Shown here one piece after another: positions 45,899 through 58,545 of a DNA stretch of 64,000 bases (the stretch's first letter is position 1; every line of letters starts with the position of its first letter). The stretch covers positions 549,501-613,500 of the forward strand of contig JAIQDT010001135.1 of NCBI GenBank assembly GCA_021521415.1, read 5' to 3'. This stretch comes from Bidens hawaiensis. Taxonomy: Eukaryota; Streptophyta; Magnoliopsida; Asterales; Asteraceae. Under the pieces are notes generated by a model. It saw only the letters and a program-made list of their open reading frames with translations, did no database searches and had not been told where the DNA came from. The position numbers and the translations under genes were made by a program.

Positions 45899-48800
45899 TC
45901 ACTGCAGGTACGAACCACGACCATCATGGCTAGGCGGGTCCCTTGGAAAATGGCAAAACGGGTCGTCAGGACAATGAACCGAGCTTAACCTTGGAGAAAA
46001 GTTCCAACCGTTTACTTGTTCAAGTTCACGATCAACATTTCTCATAGCAGCTTTTTCTTTGAACTTTAAGAAGTATATCGATGACCAATAATCTTTTGCC
46101 AAGTTCTATAAATTAAAGAAAAAAAGAATAGATCAAAAGTTAAGTTTATAGTTTTGAAACCTAGGAAAGATGGAGTCGAAACGGGTTGGGTTGACGTTGA
46201 CCCAAAAATAAATTATAGCTACGATTACAACAATAATTATATTATAATACTAACTTGGCCCGTTCATGACCCATTGAACAGGTTCCTTTTAGAAATAACT
46301 TTTATTTGACTTGTTTGTTAAAATGACCCAAATTAACCTGTTTGTAAATAAACGAGCCTCTCAAAAGGTAAAGAACTAACCATGTTAATTAACTGCAATA
46401 ACTCATTGACGGCGTTTTTGAAGAGATCCGGGTGTGCAAGATCAAGCGTTGAAAGAATTTCTTGTCGGGTTCTGTGAGATATATTTACCTCCATAGGCGA
46501 GCCTGTATGCAAATCAAGTAATTAAAGACAGTAAGGTATCTCAACAGGTCAAACGAGTTGAAAATTACCTAAACAAATAGTAAATAAATGCTTAAAACAT
46601 CTTAAATTGTTTTATTCAATTAAATTAACTGATATATGAATGATCTTCTAATCATATTTGATACATTACTCAACCCAACCCAACCCAACCCACCTGTATA
46701 AAAAACAAGAAAAATTGAATGAACTGACCCAAACCAGTTTTGACCATTTACTCAGCCCACCCATTTCCACCTCTAGTTAGACTTTACAGGAAACTCAAGT
46801 GTTGTACCTGTGGTTATGTACTTCTCAATAATGTGTCGTACCATGTAAATTCTTTTAACAGGATCATTTACAGGTATTTTTTCAAGCAGTTGTACTTCAT
46901 TGTAAAAATGCACGCTTTCCCCAGCCAAGCAACTGAAATCATAAAAAACGGATGCAGTTCAGATACTTGTATATGGGTTGATTAGAGTAATGTTTTTATC
47001 TCCAATGGGCCAGTAAGGCATGATATAAAAAAAATCTAGCTTAAACGGGCTGACATTGACCCAAAGTGTTTTTAATGCAAAAATCGGCATAAGTCGTTTT
47101 ATTAAAAAAATAGATTATCAATATTATTTTTTATGATTAAATTACACGGATAGTCCCTACGGTTTGATCCAAATTTTGGATTTCATCCATAAAGTTTTGA
47201 ATTTAGTCCCAAACCACCTAGTTTGCTTTCATAAATGGTCCCTGGGTTAGGTAAGATTACTATTTTGCCCTTATATAAAAGTTACACTTTGACCCTTTAC
47301 TATTTTACTCTTAACCCCTGTTTTTTACTATTATTATTATAATTAAGTTTTTTATTATATTCTTATTATGAAAGAAAATTAGGTGGCTTAATAGTAATCT
47401 TACGTAACTCAGGGACCACCTACGAAAGCAAACTAGGTGGTTCGGGTTTCCCCAAAATCTGAACCAAACCACAAGGACCATCCGTGTAATATACTCTTTT
47501 TGTAATCATATTTGACACGGTAAATATCTAAAAAAATTGTAAACTTCTTGGACAAAAGTGTTTTGGATCAAATAGCCCAACACACTAGTTTGTCGATAGA
47601 TTTAGGGTGAAGACAAGACCTGTCAGCAAACTCCATGAAAGATAACCGAAATCTTTTATTTTGTAAAAGTTTATTTAATGGATCATTTGGATCGACATCT
47701 AGAGTCGTGTCATTTTGTGACAAAATCCCACTGTCGTGTATTCCAAGAGCTTCCCCCATTGTCTTTATATTAAAGCTTTCCTTCTTGTTTAAGCTTATAA
47801 CTGACACCAGAGGTTGAGAGAAAGAAATAGAGAAGAAAGCCACCACAAGAAAACTTGCCTATGGAATAACAGTCGACAAAGATATCATCAGTTAAGGTGT
47901 CCAATTAAAGTTGCAAGCTTCCAAAATGAGACATTTATGTTGGTTGTATACCAGATCAAAACGGGTCATTTTTGTACGAGTCATGTTGACCTGGAACACT
48001 TTTCTTACAAAATGTTATTCATTTTTTCGTTAATAAACTTTGTAAGCAAATGTCCCCCAAAAAAAAACTCTACAAACTTTGGCCGAATTCACACATAAGT
48101 CCCTTGATTTTGTTTTTACATGATTAAATGCCTTATAACTTATATAATTACAAAAATTATATTATCTAATTTTCTATGTCAAATTATTTGGAGCATTTAC
48201 ACATTAAAAGCAAAATTTGGGCAATTTTCTATCTGTTTGGCCCATTTCTTTTTAAGCTAGATTTTTGTTTATCCTACATGTTTGACCCTTTATAGATAAA
48301 TTATAACCCGAATTGACCCATATATAAGTAAATGAGTTGAAATTGCCACCTCAATAAAAGTTATAAAACATACCACAACTAAAAGCAGGCATCTGGTGGT
48401 GACTTCAAGCCACGTGCTCTCCTCATGCGTCTCATTCAAAACATAAGCAACCACCCATACACCTAAAATAAAAAATCAAGAAAAATTGTAACCAGTAGAT
48501 GCATATTGTAACTGATGAGAGCTTTAATAAAAATCATGTGCAATAGCATTTCAATACCTACCGATTGACAACACAGTTACAAGTATGGCCCGCCAAAGGT
48601 CCTTGAGCTCATCGAATTTGAACTCAATATGATGAATGGCACCAGTAATACAAACCAAAGAAGCAATATATATAACAGGAAAACACATATAAGGTCCAAC
48701 CCATTGAGTCCCCATGTGGCATCGATTATTTAGAGGCTGCTTTATGTGAATAACTGCATCAAACAAACTCCAATATTAACAGTTAGCATAGCTGTAATTG

Positions 48801-51118
48801 AGTTATTGAGATAAAAACATGAATATACATACACCCTCACATATGCATAACTTATAAATAATAAAGCAATATTTTTGAAATCAAGTATTTATATGATCTT
48901 ACATATGGCCCAGGCTACCCAGGGCAGAAGAGCAAGTGGAAGACTAATATATGATCTTATAGGAAACAAACGCCTCCTGAAAATCACAAAAGAGCAGAGT
49001 TGTTAACATATAAAAAACGCACAGTCCTAATTTGGATAACATGGTAATGTATTCTCAGAGCATAAAGAACAAGTAGAAGTACTGGAAAGACTTAAAAGAT
49101 GAAAACAAAAAACTTACTTTACAAATACGCAATACAAGTGGGCTGCTTGAATAAGGCGACAACTCAATAATAATCCAAATCCAAGTGGACCATTGACCCA
49201 AACTGAAACCATGAAATTGCTATAGGCGAACATGAACTTACAAACAAAATGAGCATATAGTGTAATTTTTTGTAACTAAATAAAAGAATATAAACCTGCC
49301 CATAGATAGCAGGAATGCCACCAATGCTTCCTGTGAAACCTCACAATATTAAGAGACATCTGAAAGAAGAAAAAAAAATATATTATCACATGTAACAGAA
49401 ATAACGGAAACACAAAAATGTGGTGTACAAGATAAGATGCTTAGAGTATTCCAATCAATACTCACAATTATGACTTAATGGTGGACCCTTGTGATAAATC
49501 CTTACAAGAAATTACTTGGCATGGTCAATTTCTCAGTAATTTGCAAAAAAAAAATCTTTCACCCAATAACTTGTGATAATTGATAGATCCCTTATAAGGG
49601 ATTACTTGGCAAAATTACTAGAATTGACTAACCCTAACGCAATGGCTTCAACACTAAACTGGAATCCCAAATCGTTCTACCATCATGTAAACTTTACTTT
49701 AGTGTTTCTTGTTTTAATGAATATGATTAATAATCACGAGACAGGATCTTGCTAAATGTTTGATTAAAAAGGAACTGTAGCTTTACCGCAAGTGACAGTA
49801 AGAGATTGAAGCTAGCCATGATCTGAATCATTGGAAGCCAAAAACTACTTCCTTTAGGTCTAGGAACATCGTGAAGTAAAAAGGGCAAAATCGACCTCAG
49901 TAAAAGGCTGCAAGACAAAAACTATGCTCATTATAAACATGCATATATAAGCAAGCAGCAACAAGCAATTTGGATTCCAAAAGAACACGTTCCTGTTATA
50001 GTAACATAAACCAAAAGTGTATCTTCTGTATTTATCGTTTTGCAGCATGAAATGCCACCACTTAAAAATTCTTAGGAAATATTAGAAGACTAACATGCAC
50101 GGGACATGATCATGAGAGAAATCATTCTTCAAGGAAAAACTAGAGAACTCCATATTACATATATGCAGTATATCATATTCACATATGATATTATTACTAC
50201 ACATACTGCTATACTACATATATGCAATATCAATATGATATACTACTACCTATCTATGCAGTCAATGTCACCGATATATCATCGATAAATCGGTTATCGG
50301 TCCCTTGGTAAAATATCAGTGCAAAATATCGATCCCAATATTATCGGCGATATTGACCGATATTCAACCAATACATCACAGATTTTCCAAATATCAGTTT
50401 TTTAACTCTTAATTGTCAATTTTTAGTGTTTAATGTTAGCGTTTTAAGTCTTAATCAGTTCATACTTTCTACAATTTGTTTTGTAAGTTGCAAAAAGTTA
50501 ATTAGTTAATGGTAGGAGATTATACTGAACTGCTAGTGTTAAATTGCTATATATATATTAATTCTGCATGATATTAACACCGACATCCCACCGTGGTAAC
50601 CAATATCTCAAATATCGGCCCTTGACCGATATTCGATGTTTTTCCACATTAACCGCCTATATGTGGTATGGTATATAGCATTATATATGTAGTGTAGCAT
50701 AGTACATATATTTAGCCTGATATACTGCATATATGTATGTAGTATATAGTATATAGTAGAATAGCTATCATGAGCTTAAACCTAGTAATTATCACCATAT
50801 GAAGTGTTGAGCAAATTTAACATCAAAGTCATTTCATATAATTTTAATACGTATCAAAGCTGATACGAATTAAAAACTAATCCGAAATCCAACGTTTAAC
50901 AGCATCCGGATTCAAATTCATTACAATCCTGAAGCTCGGATCACAGTTCGATGCTCAATTTCTAACTATACGTTCGTAATATGTCTACTGTTCATCCTAA
51001 TAAGTAAACTAGATAGCCTAATTGGGGGAAAATAAACGTACAGTGCGAATGAGACGATAGCAACGGAAAGAGCCACGTAGTCGCTAGGACAACCGCCGAT
51101 GACGTCACAACCGGTCAT
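45899..51118 (-). CDS. RGS1: Regulator of G-protein signalling 1 (7TM-RGS)
   Basis: Plasma-membrane protein with seven helices and a cytosolic RGS domain. Plant RGS1 keeps the G-alpha subunit GPA1 inactive by speeding GTP hydrolysis and takes part in sugar signalling. Exons in transcript order: 51118-51042, 49907-49787, 49359-49296, 49202-49118, 48976-48903, 48753-48562, 48462-48374, 47858-47620, 46932-46808, 46502-46381 and 46105-45899. All are GT-AG with matching phases. Total 1,395 nt, 464 aa (AtRGS1 is 459). Landmarks: [14 protein letters not shown] near the N-terminus, [11 protein letters not shown] in the loop, [15 protein letters not shown], the RGS box from [20 protein letters not shown], then [13 protein letters not shown], and [15 protein letters not shown]. 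The tail has [14 protein letters not shown], with serines for phosphorylation-driven endocytosis. The ATG at 51118 fits the family start. The frame is intact. Confidence 0.96.
47141..47490. mobile_element. MULE-like MITE with long inverted arms in RGS1 intron 8
   Basis: A 350-bp element whose arms of about 130 bp are inverted. The left starts ATTACACGGATAGTCCCTAC. The right, inverted, starts ATTACACGGATGGTCCTTGT. Both carry CACCTAGTTTGCTTTC further in. The 9-bp TSD is not evident. No ORF. Confidence 0.8.
50262..50660. repeat. Dispersed ATATCGG repeat, copy 2
   Basis: Reverse-complement relative of 33616-34129: 'accgatatatcatcgataaa', 'taatggtaggagattatact' and 'ggcccttgaccgatattcga'. Lies in RGS1 intron 1. 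An odd 'catatatgcagtatat' repeat borders it on both sides (50150-50260, 50650-50760). Confidence 0.65.
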
Positions 51119-52810
51119 TTGAACGCCGGTGGATTGATTAATGCCGCCGGTGAGCTCACTTGATCGGAATTCGGAAGAGGGCGGTTGGTTTTGGAAAGTG
51201 AAAGGTGTTTTATTGTTTACGAGTCAAACTTTACTTCTTTCGAAACTTTGACCAAAAACCCAAAATTATGTGTTTTAACTTCAAACTTTTATTCCGTAAT
51301 AAATACGGTAACACGAAGTTAAGCTGGACTTTGAATTTATCAAATAATATTGTGCCGTGCAGTGTTTACTGGATGCTGATTGGACACTCGCTGAAGCCGT
51401 ATAAGTCTGTTGTGGTTCAGACGAATGGTGGCTTCAGCGAATTTTATGATTTTTTTTAATTTAAAACAATAATGTATATTGAAGATAATTTTTATAATAA
51501 AGATAAAAGCAACCATCTTCTTTCTTCCTCTTCACCGATTTAAAAAGAAAAAAGAAAAACACCATCCCTTCACCAGCCACGACTAGGGTCGCCCTAGCTC
51601 GCGCCAGCCCGTCGTGTTGTTGCTCGCGGCGGGCCGTTGCGGTGTTAGCGAGTGATGTGGCTTACGGCGACCGGTGAAGGAGCCGCTCACGAGACCATAA
51701 CACACAGTCTTATACATACCAAGTAAATAGTCATATCATAACATCATATGACAAATATATACATATACACAACATGCATAAATTTTACTTAACACAAAAT
51801 ATACACATCATACATGACATATAATACATATAATAGCTTGTGTCAATTTTACATAACACAAAAGAGACATGTCAATATGTCACGCATGCTATATAACTAT
51901 ACAAGTAAACACTCACATCAAACGGCTAGTGGCGGACTCATGTTTTTTGTTTTTTTTATCAGTTTTCTATCAGCTAATATTAAACTTTTCTGGTTTGGAT
52001 AGGGTCACATTATATAGAAAATCAGATTCAACTGGAAATAAATAGCAAAAATACATCAATGATAGTTAAAGTGAAGAATAGAAATACAATATTCTTACAT
52101 TTGCAGATTTTCATGTATATGAAACATAGTCTAAGCCACTTTTTAAATTTAGCTTATACTACATAACTCAAAATTTCGTACACCATAAATTTCATGTGGT
52201 GCCCGAGATTGCATTTCGTATATAGTGAAAGTAAAAAAAGAATTCGCCCTGAAGATAGTAGGTCTGCACTTGCATTTGAGTTATATAACTTCTAACACAA
52301 CACACTATTGTCACAGTCATTTTCATTAAAGTTATATGGGGTCATATAGCAACTAGTATAACACCTTTTTATATTTATATACTACCTTTATATACCTTTC
52401 AATACATCATACGAGTCGTTATAGTATAACACTCGTGTATGAATTGATGGTGGATATAACCAGGCCCATTAGGAGGAGATATATATAATTCTCCCTTATT
52501 TTTATACAGATGAAATGTATTTCCATTTTTGTTACGACAAAATCACATTGCATCCAAATATATATTATTACATACGCGGGTCCCACTTCGTAGCCAACCA
52601 AACAACCAAAAGTCCAATAATTTATCATCACTAAATATTCTCCATGAACATGGATGCTTATGGTTTTGTATTCTCTGAATCCACAAAATCTGGTTGCAGA
52701 GAATTAAAAGAACACCATGATTGTCAATTTGTACATCTGTATAAATTCATAAATTAAAAACCTATCTGAAACATTGAAAAGCTACTTATTTATGGCACAG
52801 CTTGTCATGG
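51119..52810. other. Region between RGS1 and TNO1
   Basis: Promoter side of RGS1 and 3' side of TNO1. A GC-rich patch with 'cgcgccagcccgtcgtg' lies at 51585-51690 in otherwise AT-rich DNA. The plus ORF at 51205-51459 (84 aa) has no recognisable features. No gene supported. Confidence 0.5.
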
Positions 52811-55800
52811 TCACAAAATAGTGCCAAGAAGCCATAGGTGCAATACAAGCCAATAAGCTATAAGCCCTAACCGTGCCCTTGGTCGGCGCATCAAGGCTTG
52901 ACCACCCGAGACCCTGTTCACAAGCAATAAGTAGAACCGTTAAGAACTCAGATTTGAGGTGTCAATTTCGACCTAGTTACTTATAAATGGTTTTTTTGGG
53001 CCGTGTTTTATCTCAAACGAGTCTAATAAGAAAAATAGCTAAAATGGCAATCGGCTGAAAGTTTCCCTCCCAACTTGTTTTATTCGATGATTCAGATTAT
53101 TAGCGTAATAATATTGTTTTTGTAAATGTAACAGGCTAAAGTGTTTGTGGGTTGACCCATCACCCAAGGGGTGTGCATAAAACCGTCAAAACCGTCCAAA
53201 ATAACCAACCCAAACAAAAACCGACGGTTTAGTTTTATTTTTCCGTAACAGAACTTTCGGTCTCAGTTATGCATGTAATAAAAACCGAACCGAATATATG
53301 GATTTTCATTTTTAATTTAGTGTTAAGCAATTTAATAGAATTTAATAAATAGTGTAATCTAAGTATTTTAGCCCAGACGTATTTTAACCATTTAATTATT
53401 AACTAACATTTATACTTAAGTCCAAATTCATTATTTTTGGCCATTTTTTTCTGCTCAAAATTTTCAAGCCCAAATGGTAAAACTGCACCCAGCCCAAACT
53501 GTAAACAGAATGTTTTTAAAAACTCAAAAACCGACTTCATTTTTTTATTCAATTTTAGCCCAAAACGGACCCATGCACGCCACCACCTCTAGGAACTAAC
53601 CCAATAATGAACAATCCAGCTGGTAAAACATTGTTTCATTCCAATTTTCATCTGACAAAAAGGTGTATAAATTAAACTCAGTTAAAGCACTTACCATATT
53701 CCATCAATTCGATCTGCAATCATCTTCCCTTGAACTGGTACAAGACCCGTTGTATGAAGTGACTTGAATATATGACCTAAAAACATAAAATTTAAATAAT
53801 TGTTCCCAGATAATGCAGTTTAATATAGAGTAAATGATTTGTTAAAAAAAACTCTTTTAAAGCAAAACCTTTATCTTCAACGGTTTCAGCTTTGTTAAGC
53901 AAACGGTCAGACTCCGAGTCATTGGTAATTGCAAGCTGCTCATTTGATCCCTTTCTTAAAGACCTCATTTGAGCAGCAGGGGGCACCAAAGGCAAACCTG
54001 CTTTCCCAACTGTAACCTGTAAGAAAAACATTATATAATAATTTTAGTTACAAGTATGATTACGGATTCTATATTATTTTAATAGTGATCTAGCTTCTTG
54101 AATAAGATGATTAAGAAGCTCAATGTCTAAAAACACACTTTGGGAACCTTTCGACCCATTTGGGCCATTTCTAGGCTTGTAAACGAACAGAACAAATCAT
54201 GTTTATGTTTTCTCATTTAACTTTGAGCAAACGATCGAACATGAACAATTAAGTTTTCTTGTTCTTATTCGTGTACTTTAAGAAAATGAACATGTTCATG
54301 TTTGTTCGTTAATAACGAAAATTTAAAAAAAAAACGAACATAGCTGAACATAGAAGAACGAGCATAACTACGCAAACACCAATTAAAAGTAAAAGTAAAC
54401 CGAACATCAACCTATTGAAACTAAAAATTAATAAAACTTTACTAAATTGTAATGGGTGATATCTTAAATTCATAAACTAGACTTAGTTATAATGGACCTA
54501 AGAAACTAAGTGAATGTATAAACGAACGTAAATGAACGTTCATGAACATAAATGAACGATTGATATATGTGTTCATATTCATTAATTTAACAAAATGAAG
54601 AACAAACTTTGTTCATGCTCAGTTCTTTTACATGCCTACCCATTTCCTTTAGCTAACACTTGATGTCTTTACAGTCTGAACTGTTACAGATCAAACATAA
54701 CCCAAATCAACCCATTTGTAAGTAAATGGGTCAAAAATCCACCTCTAACTTAAAGCCATGTCAGCAGAGCAAGAAAACAATGAAATTGGGTATAAAGAAT
54801 TCTAAATACAAGAATGATACATGCCTGATCATCAATCTCTGATATTTCTGACCCGGGAGAAAAGGAAGGTGATCCTACGACACCTCTTTCCTGTATCATG
54901 TCAGGCCCACTCGTCCGATTTTGAATAAAATCTTCCATTAATTTAACCTTGTTTGATAATTCTTCTGCTGTTTTCTGGGTCTCCACCAATTTGGATCTTG
55001 AACTTTGACCATCCAGAATTATGCCGTGAACAAGCCTTTCTAGCACTAAAAGCAGTCCCGCCGCATCAGCAGGCTTCTTGACTCCAATAGATTCATCACC
55101 TCCTAACTTTTGAATAATATTCTGCAACACATCTCTAAACTCCCCCTTCAAATGGTCAACTTCAAGGGTTTGTTTAGAAAGAGTTGACTGCAGGTCTTCT
55201 TTGGTGTGAGTCAACAAGGTCAACTGATCTAGCAATTCATTTACACTATCAATTACATAAAAGAGTTTTTCAACAGGGATTAAATCTTGGGCCTGTTTGT
55301 CTCCAACTGCAAGGCTTGGGAAAGGAATTGTGATGTCATCAATTTTTTCGAACAGGGTTTTTATTTGTGAAACTGATAAAAGAGCTTTTTCAGCATCGTC
55401 CTCTGCAAAAAAATGAAATATTTGATTAAAGAGATATGAATCAGAACAAATTCAATGGTATAAGTGGAATAGTAACAAAAGTTTACCATGATCTTTAACA
55501 GATGAAATACTTTGAACTGACAACTCGCGTTCTCTTTCATTCCACTTGTCCTCTTTTGCCCGATAATCTTCTAATCTGGAGCTCATTTCATTACAACTTT
55601 CTCTAGATGCTTCTAGTTCAGTCTCCAGTTTGAAAACTCTTTTTTGGAATGCATCGTTTTCGTCTTTGATTTTTTCATACATTGATTCGATTTTCTCCAA
55701 TTCACCCTGTAATTCTTCGATTACTCCTTTTGACTTATCATGCATCGAACTGGTTTTCTCTAATTTAACCTGTAGTTCTTCGATTACTCCGTTTGACTTA

Positions 55801-58511
55801 TACATCGAACTGGTTTTCTCCAATTCACCCTGTAATTCTTGAATTACTCCTTGTGACTTATCATACATTGAACTGGTTTTCTCTAATTCACCTTGTAATT
55901 CTTCAATAACTTCTTTTGATTTGTGATACATTGAATTCATTTTCTTTAATTCATTCTGTAAAGATTCAATTGTGCTGGACATGTTCTCCTTTACACTAAC
56001 AAGTTGTTCCATTACAGTTTGAACGTTTCTAGCAGCAGATAAGAGCTCATCAGCAGCAACCTTAGCATCTGTTGCTGCCACATCATCAACTACTGACAAC
56101 CCAGGAGACGATTTTTCCAGCCCAATGGTGGGGTCCGCTTGCAGCATATTCAAATCTTTGGTGACATCAGTACATGCGGACAATAGAACTTTAATGGCAT
56201 TTTCCAGTGTTACCACTTTATTATCTTGCATTTCTTTGTCCGTCTGCATATTTCCACTTTTTGTTGCAAGGATGTCGCTTGTTGAACCACAAATGGAATA
56301 GTATTCCTTATTGCTTCTAGTTTTTTCAACAAAGACGCAATTATGTCATCGGTGAGTGCTGAGAAATTGCCAAATTGATTAGCAAGAATTTGGTTTTTAG
56401 TATTTAAGTTATCAAACGTTTTGCCAACATATGCACCAATACCCTCAGTATCTTCTGCAATAAAGTCATCATCAACCATCCCAGCGGTCCAATCATAGTT
56501 TAAGTCATCAGGGAAGAAAGTTGGTGATTGAAATTTTTCCTGTAAATTATAAGTTAGGTAAGGAGGAAAATATGAAATTAAATTCAATATATCATAAAAA
56601 ATGAAAAGGGGGTTATGCTTTATTTTACCTCAATAGCAGGATGATATTGCAGCTGCTCTTTATCAAAACTATCCTTCATGTCTTTTAAAAGATGATCTAT
56701 TTCTTTTAAGTTTTCGATTTTTGTCTCAAAACTTTGCTTGAACAATGAGAATAAAGATTCATCTTTCAACAACACCTGAAACTTTCCAAGGAAACCCAAG
56801 AGCTGTGGGCCCCATTTATCATTCACGACTGCCAATTCATGCCTACATGTACTCAGCTCTGTTTTTAGGGTTGAAATCTCATGTTCGGCTTCTTCTTTGA
56901 GTTTCTTCATCTCACTCTCTAATACAGTTCTGTTATCTACAGCCTTCTCATTTTCCTGTGAAAACTGAGATACATTTGTATTTAACTGAAAGATTGCATC
57001 TTCAAGGGACTTTATAGTCTTTTTAGCATCACCAAGATCACTAGCATGAAAAGAAACTTCCTCCTTAACCTTCTGTACCTCCATTTGAGCTGCTTCCTTT
57101 TCAGCTGTGAGCATAGAAATGTTATTTTCTGCATTTGACAATGCCTCCTGAAACTTGCTAGTTTCAGAAGTAATTTCATCCCTTGCTTTATGTAATTCCT
57201 CTTCAACATGACACTTGGCACTCTCTAATTCACTCTTCTCTTCAGTTAGTAAACTGATAGTTTTCTCTGAACTGGCAAGTTTATCTTCTAGTGATTTCAA
57301 GGTTTTTAGGGTTTCCACCAATTTGTTATTCAATGTATCGATTTCCATTTTCAGAGTTTCCACTTCTTGTTCTGCTTGAACCTTTGAATCTTCTAGTTCT
57401 CTTTTCGTTTCAGATAATTGATGTACATTTTTCTCTGAAACAGATAACGCATCTTCAAGGGATTTCATGTTGACCAGAACTTCAGTCAACTTGCTGGCGA
57501 GTTGGCTGGCTTCATCTTTTACATCTCCTAGCTCATGCTCTGCTTGAGCCTTGGCAAGTTGGCATTCACTTAAATATGTTGCAAGCCACTTCAACTTCTC
57601 AACTGGTTCTTTCAATTCCAAAGGAAAAGTAATATCAATGCCATTGATTATCTCAACTATATTCTGTAGCATCATATTGCTTTGAGCCAAAAACTGCCCA
57701 ATTTGATTCCTTTCAGAGTCCAACTTAGCAACTTGATCCTTGTACTCACTCAATGCTGACTCTTGTTTCTGAAAATCAACCGTTAATGCCTCGATCTGAG
57801 TATTCTTTTCAGCCATTTGTTGTTTCATGTTCTCACGTTCTTGAACAAGACCCTTTCCTTTCTTGACTGCCATTGACAACTTCTCCCTCAATAAAGTTGA
57901 TTTCTCCTCGGATCGTTGAAGATTTATCTGCAAAGAGTTCAGCTCATCTTTTGATGCATGAAGTTCTTCAGAAACCTTCACTAACTCATGCTCATATATC
58001 TTGGATTCCAGATTACTTACATATAACAAACTTTGAATCTTTTCAAATACTTCAATGTCCATTGGTGATAACTCAGGAGTAGCAGCCATCTGCTTCTTTT
58101 CCTCAACAATTTCTTCATACTTGCTTGCAATTTCTTGACGCCCTGCTTGCGGTGCGCGCATATAATGTATATATGTGTGAACCCACGGGTGGGCAAAAGT
58201 GAAATTGCACTAATTTTTGACGTTATTTTACTAATCTCGTGAAAATAACGTTAAAAGTGACGGAAGGTTAATCAGGCATCATGTGGTGGCGTTGATAGCC
58301 GAAAGACAAGGGTACCTGCACCAATCAGCCGGTGTCCCGATGATTGAGTGTTATGTGCCTTATATCCAAGGCTTGATGCAAAACTACTATCGAGCCGGGG
58401 GTCTCACCGGAAGCAGCCTCTCTATCCCTATGGGGTAGAGGTAAGGCTGTCTACATCTTACCCTCCTCAGACCCTACCATAGCTTTGTTATTGGCGGGAT
58501 ATACTGAGTAC

Positions 58512-58545
<34 letters not shown>

